A stretch of 64,000 bases of DNA from Dyella silvae (GTDB lineage Bacteria > Pseudomonadota > Gammaproteobacteria > Xanthomonadales > Rhodanobacteraceae): contig NZ_JAPJBQ010000003.1 of the NCBI RefSeq assembly GCF_026421305.1, forward strand, positions 124,001 through 188,000, read 5' to 3'. Both the position numbers and the translations under genes were made by a program. Each line of letters opens with the position of its first letter. Position 1 is the stretch's first letter. The notes beneath the pieces are model-generated. The model had not been told where the DNA came from, did not search any database, and was given only the letters and a program-made list of their open reading frames with translations. Positions 55,934 through 64,000 of this stretch are shown here, piece by piece.

Positions 55934-56681
55934 GAGCGGCGGCTTTCTTGGTTTTGTTGCGCACGTAGATCACTTTCGGGCGGCCCTCGCCTGGGCTGCG
56001 CCGGTCCATCTCGAACAGCGTGGTGGCCGTGATCAGTTCGCTCAGTTTGTTGTAGCCGTAACTGCGCGCGTCGAAGTTGGGGCGCTGCTTGGTGACGATG
56101 GAGCCGACACCGCTCAAGGTGGCCCAGCCGTCGTCGTCGGAGGCGGCTTCCACCGCATTGCGCAGCAGGTTCACCAGGCTGGAATCCTGCTTGAGCTGCG
56201 CGGCCGTGCGTGGCTTGAGCGGCTGTTCTTCGTCCGGTTTGGCGACGAGGATATCGGTGTAGACAAACTTGTCGCACGCCGCCACGAACGGATCAGGCGT
56301 TTTGCGCTCACCGAAGCCGTAAACAATCAGGCCTGATTCGCGAATGCGCGCGGCCAGCCGTGTGAAATCGCTATCGCTGGAGACGATGCAGAAGCCGTCG
56401 AAACGTCCGGAATACAGCAGATCCATCGCGTCGATGATCATGGCCGAGTCGGTCGCGTTCTTGCCGCTGGTATAGCCGAACTGCTGGATGGGCTGGATGG
56501 ACTGCGTGAGCAATTGCTCCTTCCAGCCTTTCAGGTGCGTGCTGGTCCAGTCGCCGTAAGCACGCTTGACGTGTGCGGTACCGTACTTGGCCACCTCGGC
56601 CAGCAGGGCTTCGGCAATCGTCGGCTGCGCGTTGTCTGCGTCGATAAGAACAGCAAGCTTGGTAGCGTGTTCACTGGCCAT
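55926..56681 (-). CDS. NYN-domain protein with C-terminal OST-HTH/LOTUS-like domain
   Basis: 251 codons from the ATG of MASEHATKLAVLIDADN; longer frames run into an intergenic repeat. The N-terminal 150 residues are a NYN (PIN-like) nuclease fold: acidic residues Asp14 and Asp16 in LIDADN, Asp78 and Asp84 in NATDSAMIIDAMD, and Asp103 and Asp105 in SSDSDF. The C-terminal part (about 175-240, NLLRNAVEAASDDDGWATLS and YGYNKLSELITATTLFEMD) resembles OST-HTH/LOTUS RNA-binding domains. This architecture is common in bacteria, but substrates are mostly unknown. Overlap with tilS hints at a role in tRNA or RNA handling. Confidence 0.88.
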   Translation of the reverse strand: MASEHATKLAVLIDADNAQPTIAEALLAEVAKYGTAHVKRAYGDWTSTHLKGWKEQLLTQSIQPIQQFGYTSGKNATDSAMIIDAMDLLYSGRFDGFCIVSSDSDFTRLAARIRESGLIVYGFGERKTPDPFVAACDKFVYTDILVAKPDEEQPLKPRTAAQLKQDSSLVNLLRNAVEAASDDDGWATLSGVGSIVTKQRPNFDARSYGYNKLSELITATTLFEMDRRSPGEGRPKVIYVRNKTKKAAARE

Positions 56682-56729
56682 GGACGCGATTCCGGGCGGA
56701 GTTGTCGCGGATGGTAGCGCCGGTAAGGC

Positions 56730-56806
56730 GGAGGAGTGAGTGAAGAGGCGTGAGAAACGAGAGAGAGCGTTTCTCTCACTCCTCACTTCTGGTTACTCAC
56801 TCCTGC
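56730..56806. repeat. GAGTGAG-rich palindromic repeat, copy B
   Basis: The left arm (56730-56768) contains GAGGAGTGAGTGAAGAGG and ends GAGAGAGAGC; the right arm (56769-56805) has CTCACTCCTCACTTC and ACTCACTCCTGC. The left arm matches the complement of copy A's right arm at 35 of 39 bases. It begins right after the accA stop and 49 nt before the NYN gene, where it could act as terminator or processing site. Confidence 0.7.
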
Positions 56807-56807
56807 T

Positions 56808-57764
56808 TTATTCCGTGTACGCGCCGTAGCCGCGCAGGCGCTTGTAGCGCAGGTCCAGCAGATCCTTCATCGGCAGCGCTTCCAGCTCGTCGAGCTGGTT
56901 GAGCAGCACGGCCTTGAGGCGAACAGCCATGGAGTGCGGGTTGCGATGGGCGCCGCCCAGCGGTTCGCGCACCACCTTGTCGATCAGGCCCAGCTCCAGC
57001 AGGCGCGGTGCGGTGAGGCCCAGTGCCTCGGCGGCGTCACGAGCCTTTTCGGCGCTCTTCCACAGAATCGAGGCGCAACCTTCCGGCGAGATCACCGAAT
57101 ACGTGGAGTACTGCAGCATGATCGTGCGGTCGCCCACGCCGATGGCCAGCGCGCCGCCCGAACCGCCTTCACCGATCACGGTGCAGACGATGGGTGTCTT
57201 GAGGTCGGCCATTTCCAGCAGGTTGCGGGCAATGGCTTCGGACTGGCCGCGTTCTTCGGCACCGACGCCGGGGTAGGCGCCCGGGGTGTCGATGAGGGTG
57301 ATCAGCGGCAGGCCGAAACGCTCGGCCATCTTCATCAAACGCAGCGCCTTGCGGTAACCCTCGGGGCGCGGCATGCCGAAGTTGCGGCGTACCTTGCCCT
57401 TGGTGTCGCGTGCCTTCTGGTGGCCGATGATCATCACCGAACGGCCATTGATGCGGCCCAGGCCGCCCACGATGGCGGCGTCGTCCGAAAAGGCGCGATC
57501 GCCTGCCAGCTCATGGAATTCGTCGCACATCACGCTGATGTAATCGAGCGTGTACGGGCGGGCCGGGTGGCGCGACAGCTGCGTCACCTGCCACGGCGTG
57601 AGGCTGCGGAAGATCTCGTTGGTCTTCAGCTTCAGCTTTTCACGCAGACGGCCGACTTCTTCGTCGATGTTGAACGCCTGCCCGTGGCTGGCGTGGCGAA
57701 GCTCTTCAATCTTCGCGTCCAGCTCGGCGATGGGTTGTTCGAAATCGAGGAAGTTGGGATTCAT
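56808..57764 (-). CDS. accA: Acetyl-CoA carboxylase carboxyltransferase subunit alpha
   Basis: 318 codons, as in E. coli. With AccD it transfers the carboxyl group from carboxybiotin to acetyl-CoA, the first step of fatty acid synthesis. [20 protein letters not shown] is the family start; the crotonase-fold core includes [40 protein letters not shown] and [17 protein letters not shown]. The dnaE-accA order is conserved. A TATACT -10-like box lies at 57795-57800 on this strand. Confidence 0.97.
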   Translation of the reverse strand: MNPNFLDFEQPIAELDAKIEELRHASHGQAFNIDEEVGRLREKLKLKTNEIFRSLTPWQVTQLSRHPARPYTLDYISVMCDEFHELAGDRAFSDDAAIVGGLGRINGRSVMIIGHQKARDTKGKVRRNFGMPRPEGYRKALRLMKMAERFGLPLITLIDTPGAYPGVGAEERGQSEAIARNLLEMADLKTPIVCTVIGEGGSGGALAIGVGDRTIMLQYSTYSVISPEGCASILWKSAEKARDAAEALGLTAPRLLELGLIDKVVREPLGGAHRNPHSMAVRLKAVLLNQLDELEALPMKDLLDLRYKRLRGYGAYTE

Positions 57765-57922
57765 TCGGTGCAGTTCGTGACACGGAAGCGCGGCAGTATA
57801 CCGGTCTGGGGAAAAACGCGGGAACGGGGGCGTATGGGGGTGAGGAAAGAGTGAAGGCGTGCGCGCTTTTGCTCGCTATGCCGACCCGCGCCGGAGTGAC
57901 GGACAGGAAAGGATGAGGTGTC

Positions 57923-60900
57923 TCAGTCGCCGCGCGGGCGGTCTTCCGTCTTCACAATCCGCAGCTTGGCTGCCTCCACACCCGGCACTGCCCGGATGGC
58001 GCGCAGGAGCTCCGGAATCGCGTCCACGCGCCACTCTTCGCCCAGCTCCAGGTCGGCCTGGGCGATGGCGTTGTGGTAGCCGTAGAGGACCACGCTGGCA
58101 CGGCCACCGCGGTAGCCGGCGAGTGTACGGCGCAGATCGTCGATGAAGGTCGGGCTCACGCCATTCAGTTTTAAACGCAACAGGCGAGCGAAGCGCCGGC
58201 AGGCGTCACCCAGCGTGTAGGCGCTGCGGGCGCGTACGGCAAAGCCACCGCCAGAGAACTCGTCAACGCGCAGACCGCCTTCCACCACCAGCAACTGATC
58301 GCGTGTGAGCAGGGGGGCCATCTGCTGATAGATCTCGCCGAAGAAGCTCACCTCAATGATGCCGGTGCCGTCTTCGAGGCGTACGAAGGCATCGCTGTCA
58401 CCGCGCTTGCGCACGGCGGTGACCATGCCAGCGACTGTCCATGGCGTATCCGGGCCGCGGCGAAAGCGGTTGTCGTCACCGTCGCTCTTTCGCGGCTTGG
58501 GTGGCTGATAGCGGTCGGCGATCTCACCCAGCGGGCAGGTTGAGAGCTGGGCCAGCTCATCCCGCCAAGGATCGGTGGGATGGCCGGACAGGTAATGGCC
58601 GAGCGTGTCGCGTTCGCCTTGCAGCAATTGTTCGAGTGGCCACTCCGCCACGACGGGCAGATCCACCTCGACCGTCGGTGCGGAGGCACCCATCATCGCG
58701 CCGAACATGTCGTTCTGGCCGGACTGCTTGTTTTTCAGGTGCTGATCCGCCGCCTTCATGGCGTTCGGCAGCTGGGCCATCAGGCTGGCGCGGTTGGGCG
58801 CCAGTGCATCGAGCGAACCGGAAAGAATCAGCGCTTCGAGCACGCGGCGGTTGAGCTTGGTCGAATCCACGCGGCGACAGAAGTCCGCCAGATCCTTGTA
58901 ATCGCCACCACGCTTGCGTTCTTCGGCAATGGCTTCACACGCACCCTGGCCAACGCCCTTGATGGCGCCCAGGCCGTAGCGGATCACTCGCGGTTCCACC
59001 GCGACGAACATGAATTCCGACGAGTTGACGTCAGGCGGCAGCACCTTGAGGCCGATCGCCTTCGACTCGTCGATGAAGGTCACCGCCTTGTCGGTGTTGT
59101 CCATGTCCGACGAAATCGTCGCGGCCATGAACTCGGCGGGGTAGTGCGCCTTCAGCCAGGCGGTGTGGTACGAGACGAGCGCGTACGCGGCCGCGTGCGA
59201 CTTGTTGAAGCCGTAGCCGGCGAACTTCTCCATCAAGTCGAAGATTTCATCGGCTTTCGTGCCGGTGAGCCCGTCCTTGGCGGCACCTTCGCGGAACTTG
59301 GCGCGCTCCTTCGCCATTTCCTCGAGTTTCTTCTTACCCATCGCGCGGCGCAGCAGGTCGGCGCCGCCGAGCGAATAACCGCCCACGATCTGCGCCATCT
59401 GCATCACCTGCTCCTGGTAGACCATGATGCCGTAGGTCTCTTTCAGGATCGGCTCGACGCGCGGGTCGGGATAGATCACTTCCTCGCGGCCGTGCTTACG
59501 GGCGACGAAGCTGGGAATCAGGTCCATCGGGCCGGGGCGGTACAACGCCACCAGCGCGATGATGTCCTCGAAGCGGTCGGGCTTCGCATCCTTGAGCATG
59601 CGCTGCATGCCCGAGGATTCGAGCTGGAACACGGCGACGGTCTGCGCTTTCTTCAGCAGATCGTAGGTGGCGACGTCGTCGGTGGCGATGGCCGCGATGT
59701 TGAGTTCTTCTTCGCCCTTCGCCGCGCGGCGCGCGTTGATGGCCTTTACCGCCCAGTCGATGATGGTGAGCGTGCGCAGGCCGAGGAAGTCGAACTTCAC
59801 CAGGCCGACGGCTTCCACGTCGTCCTTGTCGTATTGCGTGACGACGCCCGCGCCGCCCGGTTCACAATACAGCGGCGCGAATTCGGTAAGCGGCTTGGGG
59901 CCGATCACCACGCCACCGGCGTGCTTGCCGACGCCGCGGGTGATGCTTTCCAGGCTCAGCGCCAGGTCGATCAGCGTGCGCGCTTCTTCGTCCTGGTCGT
60001 AGAGATCGCAGAAATCCTTGACGATGCGATCGGGTTCTTTCTTGGCCTTTTCCGAACGGCCCAGCGCGCATTGCAGCGTGAGGTCGAGCGGACGCGCTGG
60101 AATGAGCTTGGCGATGCGGTCCACCGCGTTGTAGCCCATGCCGAGCACGCGGCCAGAGTCGCGCAGCACGGCCTTCGCCGCCATCGAACCGTAGGTGATG
60201 ATCTGGCTGACATGGTCGCGGCCATATTTGCGCGCGACGTAGTCGATCACTTCGTCGCGGCGATCCATGCAGAAGTCGATGTCGAAGTCGGGCATCGACA
60301 CACGTTCTGGATTGAGGAATCGCTCGAACAGCAGGTCGAACTGGATCGGATCCAGGTCAGTGATCTTCAGCACCCAGGCAACCAGCGAACCGGCACCCGA
60401 ACCACGGCCGGGGCCGACGGGAATGCCGTTCTGCTTACCCCAGTTGATGAAGTCCGCCACGATCAGGAAGTAGCCGGGGAAGCCCATCTTGATGATGACG
60501 TCCAGCTCGCGTTCCAGCCGCGCTTCGTATTCCTCGCGCGTGCGGCCGGGTGCGACGCCGGCGAATTCGAGTCGTTCCTTCAGGCCTTGGCGTGAAATTT
60601 CGCGGATGTAGCTGGCCAGGTCATGACCTTCCGGCACCGGGAAGTCGGGCAGGTAGTACGTGCCAAAGCTCAGTTCCAGCGAGCAGCGCTTGGCGAGCTC
60701 GATGGTGTTTTCCAGCGCCTCGGGAATGTCGGCGAACAACGCCTCCATCTCATCGGGCGACTTCAGGAATTGCTGGTCGCTGTAGTCGCGCGGGCGCTTG
60801 GGATCGGCGAGCACGCGGCCCTGGTTGATGCATACGCGCGCTTCGTGCGATTCAAAGCCGTCTTGCTTGAGGAACCGCACGTCATTGCTGGCGATCACCG

Positions 60901-61477
60901 GCAGGTCGAGCTGCGTGGCGAGGCCAAGTGCGGCAGCGTTCCAGTTCTCTTCGCCCTCGCGTCCGGTGCGGGTCAGTTCGAGATAAAGGCGATCGGCCAT
61001 CTGCGTGGCGAACGGACGCACACGTGCAGCGGCAACATCCACACCCTGGTTCACGGCGATGCGTGCCACTTCGCTGTCGCGGCCAAGCACCGCGATCAGG
61101 CCATGCGTCACTTCCGGTGTCAGCCAGGCGGCATCGACCATGGCGCGGCCGCTGTGCTGGCCGTCGCGCCAGGCGCGCGACACCAGCCGGGACAGGTTGA
61201 GATAGCCGGCGTGGTTCTGGATAAGCAGGGTGAGACGCCAGGGACGCGGGTCGTCCGGTGCGCTGACCCACAGGTCGCAACCGCCGATGGGCTTGATGCC
61301 GGCCGCGCTGCAGGCCTTGTAGAACTTCACCAGCGCGAACATGTTGCTGTCGTCGGTCAGCGCGACCGCCGGAATACCCAGGCGCACGCAGGCGTCGACC
61401 ATTCCCTTGATACGGATGGTCGAGTCGACCAGCGAGTATTCGCTGTGAAGGTGGAGGTGAGCGAAGCGGACGGACAT
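57923..61477 (-). CDS. dnaE: DNA polymerase III subunit alpha
   Basis: 1184 codons, slightly longer than E. coli. This is the replicative polymerase. The N-terminal PHP domain begins MSVRFAHLHLHSEYSLVDST, with the His-x-His motif. The polymerase active site has PDFDIDFCMDRRDEV (two metal-binding Asp). Other signatures are VGPGRGSGAGSLVAWVLKIT and YGIMVYQEQVMQMAQIVGGY. The C-terminal part holds an OB domain near VAGMVTAVRKRGDSDAFVRL and ends in a tau-binding region. A weak promoter may lie just upstream. Confidence 0.98.
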   Translation of the reverse strand: MSVRFAHLHLHSEYSLVDSTIRIKGMVDACVRLGIPAVALTDDSNMFALVKFYKACSAAGIKPIGGCDLWVSAPDDPRPWRLTLLIQNHAGYLNLSRLVSRAWRDGQHSGRAMVDAAWLTPEVTHGLIAVLGRDSEVARIAVNQGVDVAAARVRPFATQMADRLYLELTRTGREGEENWNAAALGLATQLDLPVIASNDVRFLKQDGFESHEARVCINQGRVLADPKRPRDYSDQQFLKSPDEMEALFADIPEALENTIELAKRCSLELSFGTYYLPDFPVPEGHDLASYIREISRQGLKERLEFAGVAPGRTREEYEARLERELDVIIKMGFPGYFLIVADFINWGKQNGIPVGPGRGSGAGSLVAWVLKITDLDPIQFDLLFERFLNPERVSMPDFDIDFCMDRRDEVIDYVARKYGRDHVSQIITYGSMAAKAVLRDSGRVLGMGYNAVDRIAKLIPARPLDLTLQCALGRSEKAKKEPDRIVKDFCDLYDQDEEARTLIDLALSLESITRGVGKHAGGVVIGPKPLTEFAPLYCEPGGAGVVTQYDKDDVEAVGLVKFDFLGLRTLTIIDWAVKAINARRAAKGEEELNIAAIATDDVATYDLLKKAQTVAVFQLESSGMQRMLKDAKPDRFEDIIALVALYRPGPMDLIPSFVARKHGREEVIYPDPRVEPILKETYGIMVYQEQVMQMAQIVGGYSLGGADLLRRAMGKKKLEEMAKERAKFREGAAKDGLTGTKADEIFDLMEKFAGYGFNKSHAAAYALVSYHTAWLKAHYPAEFMAATISSDMDNTDKAVTFIDESKAIGLKVLPPDVNSSEFMFVAVEPRVIRYGLGAIKGVGQGACEAIAEERKRGGDYKDLADFCRRVDSTKLNRRVLEALILSGSLDALAPNRASLMAQLPNAMKAADQHLKNKQSGQNDMFGAMMGASAPTVEVDLPVVAEWPLEQLLQGERDTLGHYLSGHPTDPWRDELAQLSTCPLGEIADRYQPPKPRKSDGDDNRFRRGPDTPWTVAGMVTAVRKRGDSDAFVRLEDGTGIIEVSFFGEIYQQMAPLLTRDQLLVVEGGLRVDEFSGGGFAVRARSAYTLGDACRRFARLLRLKLNGVSPTFIDDLRRTLAGYRGGRASVVLYGYHNAIAQADLELGEEWRVDAIPELLRAIRAVPGVEAAKLRIVKTEDRPRGD

Positions 61478-61501
61478 GGCGCACGCGCAGGATGGAGGTC
61501 C

Positions 61502-61530
61502 AGCCTAACGGTGTGGCCCGGACCGGGCAA
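61502..61530 (-). promoter_or_regulatory. Weak putative promoter for dnaE
   Basis: On the - strand TTGCCC (61530-61525) and TAGGCT (61507-61502) are 17 bp apart. Matches are 4 and 3 of 6, so support is limited. Confidence 0.3.
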
Positions 61531-61569
61531 GAATTGACATTGCTCCCGGCCCGGTTTTTTTACGTTGGA

Positions 61570-62121
61570 TCAGGAGGATGCCGGTGACGTGGTGGTACCG
61601 GCAGCGGTCGCTGGCGCTGGCTGGTCGAGCAGCTCATTGACCTCAGACATGATGGTGTCGAGCATGTCTTCGTCATAGCCATAGTGCGCATGGGCGACGC
61701 GCCCGTCGCGCCCGATCATGACCAGGAAAGGCAGACCATTGACCCCGTAAGGCTTGCCGATACGGCCATCCGGCGGATCGTAGGTCAGGACAACGTCGAG
61801 GCTCTTCCAGCGGCGCAGAAGATCCTTGTACTTGTCGTAGTCGTCATCGTGGTTTACCCCAACGACCTGCAGGTCGCTGGTGCCTTTCAGCTTCTGCAGC
61901 GCGGCCAGCACCGGCAGTTCCTTGCGGCAGTAACCGCACCACGAGGCCCAGAAGGAAACGATTACGACCTTGCCGCGCAGCTCCGACACGCGCACGTCGT
62001 GTCCGTCGCGATCACGGCCCAGGTAGTCGGGCGGAACGTCGCCCGGGCTCGGGCGGGCCTGGCACAGGGTAGCGATGCTCAATGCCAGTATGGCCAGCGC
62101 ACTTCGAATGAACGTTCTCAT
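61570..62121 (-). CDS. TlpA-family periplasmic thioredoxin
   Basis: 183 codons. A signal peptide covers about residues 1-22. The redox motif is WCGYC (Cys62, Cys65) in SFWASWCGYCRKELP, and GLPFLVMIG carries the cis-Pro loop. This is the TlpA/ResA layout, used for cytochrome c maturation or general thiol reduction outside the membrane. The C-terminal tail is Ala/Thr/Ser-rich. It stands alone, divergent from the permease gene. Confidence 0.9.
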   Translation of the reverse strand: MRTFIRSALAILALSIATLCQARPSPGDVPPDYLGRDRDGHDVRVSELRGKVVIVSFWASWCGYCRKELPVLAALQKLKGTSDLQVVGVNHDDDYDKYKDLLRRWKSLDVVLTYDPPDGRIGKPYGVNGLPFLVMIGRDGRVAHAHYGYDEDMLDTIMSEVNELLDQPAPATAAGTTTSPASS

Positions 62122-62282
62122 GTTTCCCCCTCCCTTGGTGCGTCAAGCGTAACGGAAGTGCCGGGCCGGTCATGTGACCGGGAAAGGGTGGACCCATGGC
62201 GGTTGCAGTAGAGGGCCGGGACTGGCATGGTCCGGTGCTTTCTTCACTTGAACGGTGGCGCTGGCGCTGCCGGGGAAAGCCG

Positions 62283-63722
62283 ATGTCACTGATCCGCTCG
62301 CTGTTCACCGTCAAACCTATCGAGACAACGCTGGGCGCCAATGACAACCTGCGACGCACGCTGGGCCTCAGGGACCTGATCGTTCTTGGTGTTGGGGCAG
62401 TGATTGGCGCGGGCATTTTCGTCATCACGGGGCAGGCGGCCGCCGAGCATGCGGGTCCGGCTTTGACGATTTCGTTCGTACTCGCCGGTTTGGCAGCGGC
62501 GCTGGCGGCGCTCAGTTATGCGGAGTTCGCGGCCATGCTGCCGGTGTCGGGCAGTGCTTACGTTTATGCGTATGCCACGTTTGGCGAGCTGCTGGCGTGG
62601 TTTATCGGCTGGAACGTGGTGGCCGAATACTTACTGGCGGTGTCGTCGGTCGCCGTTGGCTGGTCCGGCTACGGCGTGGGATTGCTGCACAGTTTGGGTG
62701 TCGATGTGCCGTCGGTGCTGGCCAATGCGCCGTTGGCCTTCAAGGACGGTCACTTCGTCACCACCGGTGCGTGGATCAACCTGCCGGCCTTGCTCGTGGT
62801 AGCGGCGATCACCACGCTTCTCTACGCGGGTACGCGCCAGTCGACGATGTTTGCCAGCGTCGTGGTGGTGCTCAAGGTGCTGGTCGTGATTCTGTTCGTC
62901 GTGTTTGGCCTGCAGTACATCGACACCTCGTTGTGGCATCCCTACGTGCCGGCCAACCAGGGCGACGACCATTACGGCTGGTCTGGCGTGTTCCGCGCCG
63001 CAACCAGCGTGTTCTATGCCTACATCGGTTTTGATGCGGTGGCGACGGCGGCGCAGGAGACGCGCAATCCCCAGCAGAATGTGCCAGCCGGCATTCTCAT
63101 TTCGCTGGCGATCTGCACGGTGCTCTACATCATCGTGGCTGCGGTGCTCACCGGTCTGGTGCCTTATCCGCAATTGGCCACCGCCGAGCCGGTGGCCACG
63201 GCCCTGGCCGCGCATCCGCCATTGGCCTGGTTGAAGCTGCTGACGCAGGTGGGCGCCGTGGCCGGTCTGACCTCGGTGATCCTGGTGATGCATATGGGCC
63301 TGGCGCGCATTCTCTACACCATGGCCGGCGACGGCCTGCTGCCGCGTAGCATCGGCACTGTGCACGAGCGCTTCAAGACACCGCATCGCACCACTGTACT
63401 CGTTGGTGTTATCGGCGGCGTGCTGGCGGCGGTGTTTCCGTTGAGCCTGCTAGGCGATCTGCTGTCGATGGGCACGCTGCTGGCTTTCGCCACCGTGTGC
63501 ATCGGCGTGCTGGTGCTGCGGCGCACGCGCCCCGAGTTGCCGCGTGGGTTCCGCGTGCCGGCGGCGCCGGTGGTGTGCTCGCTGGGTGTGGTGGTTTGTT
63601 TGTTCCTGCTGGCGCAGATGAACAAAGGCAACTGGATGTTGCTGGCAGGCTGGACCGCGCTGGGCATGTTCATCTACGTCGGCTATGGCTACCGGAACAG
63701 CCGTCTGCGGCAGAGCGCCTGA
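62283..63722 (+). CDS. APC-family amino acid permease
   Basis: 479 codons from the ATG of MSLIRSLFTVKPIETTLGAN; longer frames extend into the divergent spacer. Twelve or so membrane helices are expected. The first carries VLGVGAVIGAGIFVITGQAA, the typical GAxIGxGIF substrate motif of APC transporters. The best match by eye is the cationic-amino-acid (YfnA/CAT-like) branch, with SALVPYPQLATAEPVA-like loops and FATVCIGVLVLRRTRPELPR. The substrate cannot be fixed from sequence. Confidence 0.92.
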   Translation: MSLIRSLFTVKPIETTLGANDNLRRTLGLRDLIVLGVGAVIGAGIFVITGQAAAEHAGPALTISFVLAGLAAALAALSYAEFAAMLPVSGSAYVYAYATFGELLAWFIGWNVVAEYLLAVSSVAVGWSGYGVGLLHSLGVDVPSVLANAPLAFKDGHFVTTGAWINLPALLVVAAITTLLYAGTRQSTMFASVVVVLKVLVVILFVVFGLQYIDTSLWHPYVPANQGDDHYGWSGVFRAATSVFYAYIGFDAVATAAQETRNPQQNVPAGILISLAICTVLYIIVAAVLTGLVPYPQLATAEPVATALAAHPPLAWLKLLTQVGAVAGLTSVILVMHMGLARILYTMAGDGLLPRSIGTVHERFKTPHRTTVLVGVIGGVLAAVFPLSLLGDLLSMGTLLAFATVCIGVLVLRRTRPELPRGFRVPAAPVVCSLGVVVCLFLLAQMNKGNWMLLAGWTALGMFIYVGYGYRNSRLRQSA

Positions 63723-63740
63723 TCGCACACTCCTCTGCGA

Positions 63741-63764
63741 CGACGGATGGCCTCTACTCCGTCG
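63741..63764. other. Hairpin between convergent genes at the right end
   Basis: CGACGGA (63741-63747) pairs perfectly with TCCGTCG (63758-63764), loop of 10 nt. It lies between the permease gene and the opposing 70-codon gene; there is no T-run. Confidence 0.35.
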
Positions 63765-63782
63765 CCGCTGACACCCGTTGGT

Positions 63783-63995
63783 TCATGAAATGTGGAAGCG
63801 CTCAGCTGCAACCGGGCTGTCGATGTAGTGATCCAGGCCTTGCACCTTGAGCGGATGGCGATCGTAGTCAACGTGCTCGCGTTCGGCGTCGGCGATGGCC
63901 GTGATTTCCTCAGACGTTAATTGCGCTGAGGGCGTTACGTTCAGGCTGGCGCCGTATGGCGGTGTTGGGTTGTGCGTGTTGTGGGGAAGTGACAT
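63783..63995 (-). CDS. Small protein of unknown function
   Basis: 70 codons from ATG 63995, near the window edge. The middle has SAQLTSEEITAIADAEREHV, then DYDRHPLKVQGLDHYIDSPV. The protein is soluble, acidic and has no Cys or membrane segment. GGGGAAG lies 5-6 nt before the ATG, which supports translation. I do not recognise a family, and the upstream context is outside the window. Confidence 0.55.
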   Translation of the reverse strand: MSLPHNTHNPTPPYGASLNVTPSAQLTSEEITAIADAEREHVDYDRHPLKVQGLDHYIDSPVAAERFHIS

Positions 63996-64000
63996 GACAC

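Noticed and set aside
30575-56806. CRISPR-like reading of the repeated palindromes
   Set aside because: The repeats are dispersed singly or in pairs, with no regular spacers and no cas genes.
61522-61562. Terminator-like stem ACCGGGC/GCCCGGT with a T-run on the + strand
   Set aside because: Both neighbouring genes are on the - strand, where no T-run follows the stem, and the loop is 21 nt or so. No + strand transcript is known to need it.

Overview
The window is an ordinary chromosomal segment from a high-GC gammaproteobacterium. The protein sequences, class II DAHP synthase, the rng-yhdP-tldD and dnaE-accA-tilS neighbourhoods and the style of the intergenic repeats suggest order Lysobacterales (Xanthomonadales), probably Rhodanobacteraceae (Dyella, Rhodanobacter or Luteibacter type). 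That placement is inference from reading, not a database result. I see no prophage, insertion sequence, CRISPR array, tRNA or rRNA gene.

From 1 to about 30,500 is one continuous information-processing block, all on the + strand: end of nusG, rplKA, rplJL, rpoBC, rpsLG-fusA-tuf, then the S10, spc and alpha operons (rpsJ to rplQ). Gene order is the classical one except that no rpmJ lies between secY and rpsM. Putative sigma-70 promoters can be read before rplK, rpsL, rpsJ, rpsH and rpsM. At rplK, rpsL and rpsJ the -10 box is followed within 8 to 11 nt by a stable hairpin and a T-rich stretch. Several spacers that are short in E. coli (rplR-rpsE, rpoA-rplQ, rpsN-rpsH) are long here and packed with tandem hairpins.

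From 30,500 to 39,400 are metabolic and envelope genes: dsbB, class II DAHP synthase, a MASE1 membrane protein with a decayed kinase core, a pair of c-type cytochrome genes, an NAD(P)-binding epimerase-like gene divergent from a LysR regulator, and a Mug-like DNA glycosylase with an altered motif.

From 39,500 to 52,600 is an envelope and peptide-processing cluster: rng, yhdP, a sterol-desaturase-like membrane enzyme, tldD, a YeiH-type transporter with a small Cys-rich gene, darP (yjgA), a DUF1653 gene, pmbA (tldE) and a DUF4870 membrane protein.

From 52,600 to 61,500 the - strand carries dnaE, accA, a NYN-domain protein overlapping tilS, xseB, ispA and a secreted Gly/His-rich protein. The right end has a TlpA-like thioredoxin, an APC-family amino acid permease and a 70-residue unknown.

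Two dispersed palindromic repeat families occupy intergenic sites: a REP-like element with core GCGCAC(TT/AA)GTGCGC (30,575; 45,013; 49,663) and a GAGTGAG-rich element (38,791; 56,730). No clear new defence or biosynthetic system is visible. The best leads are the 5'-end hairpins of the ribosomal operons, the hairpin-rich spacers, the MASE1 pseudokinase, the altered Mug homologue and the small Cys-rich protein.
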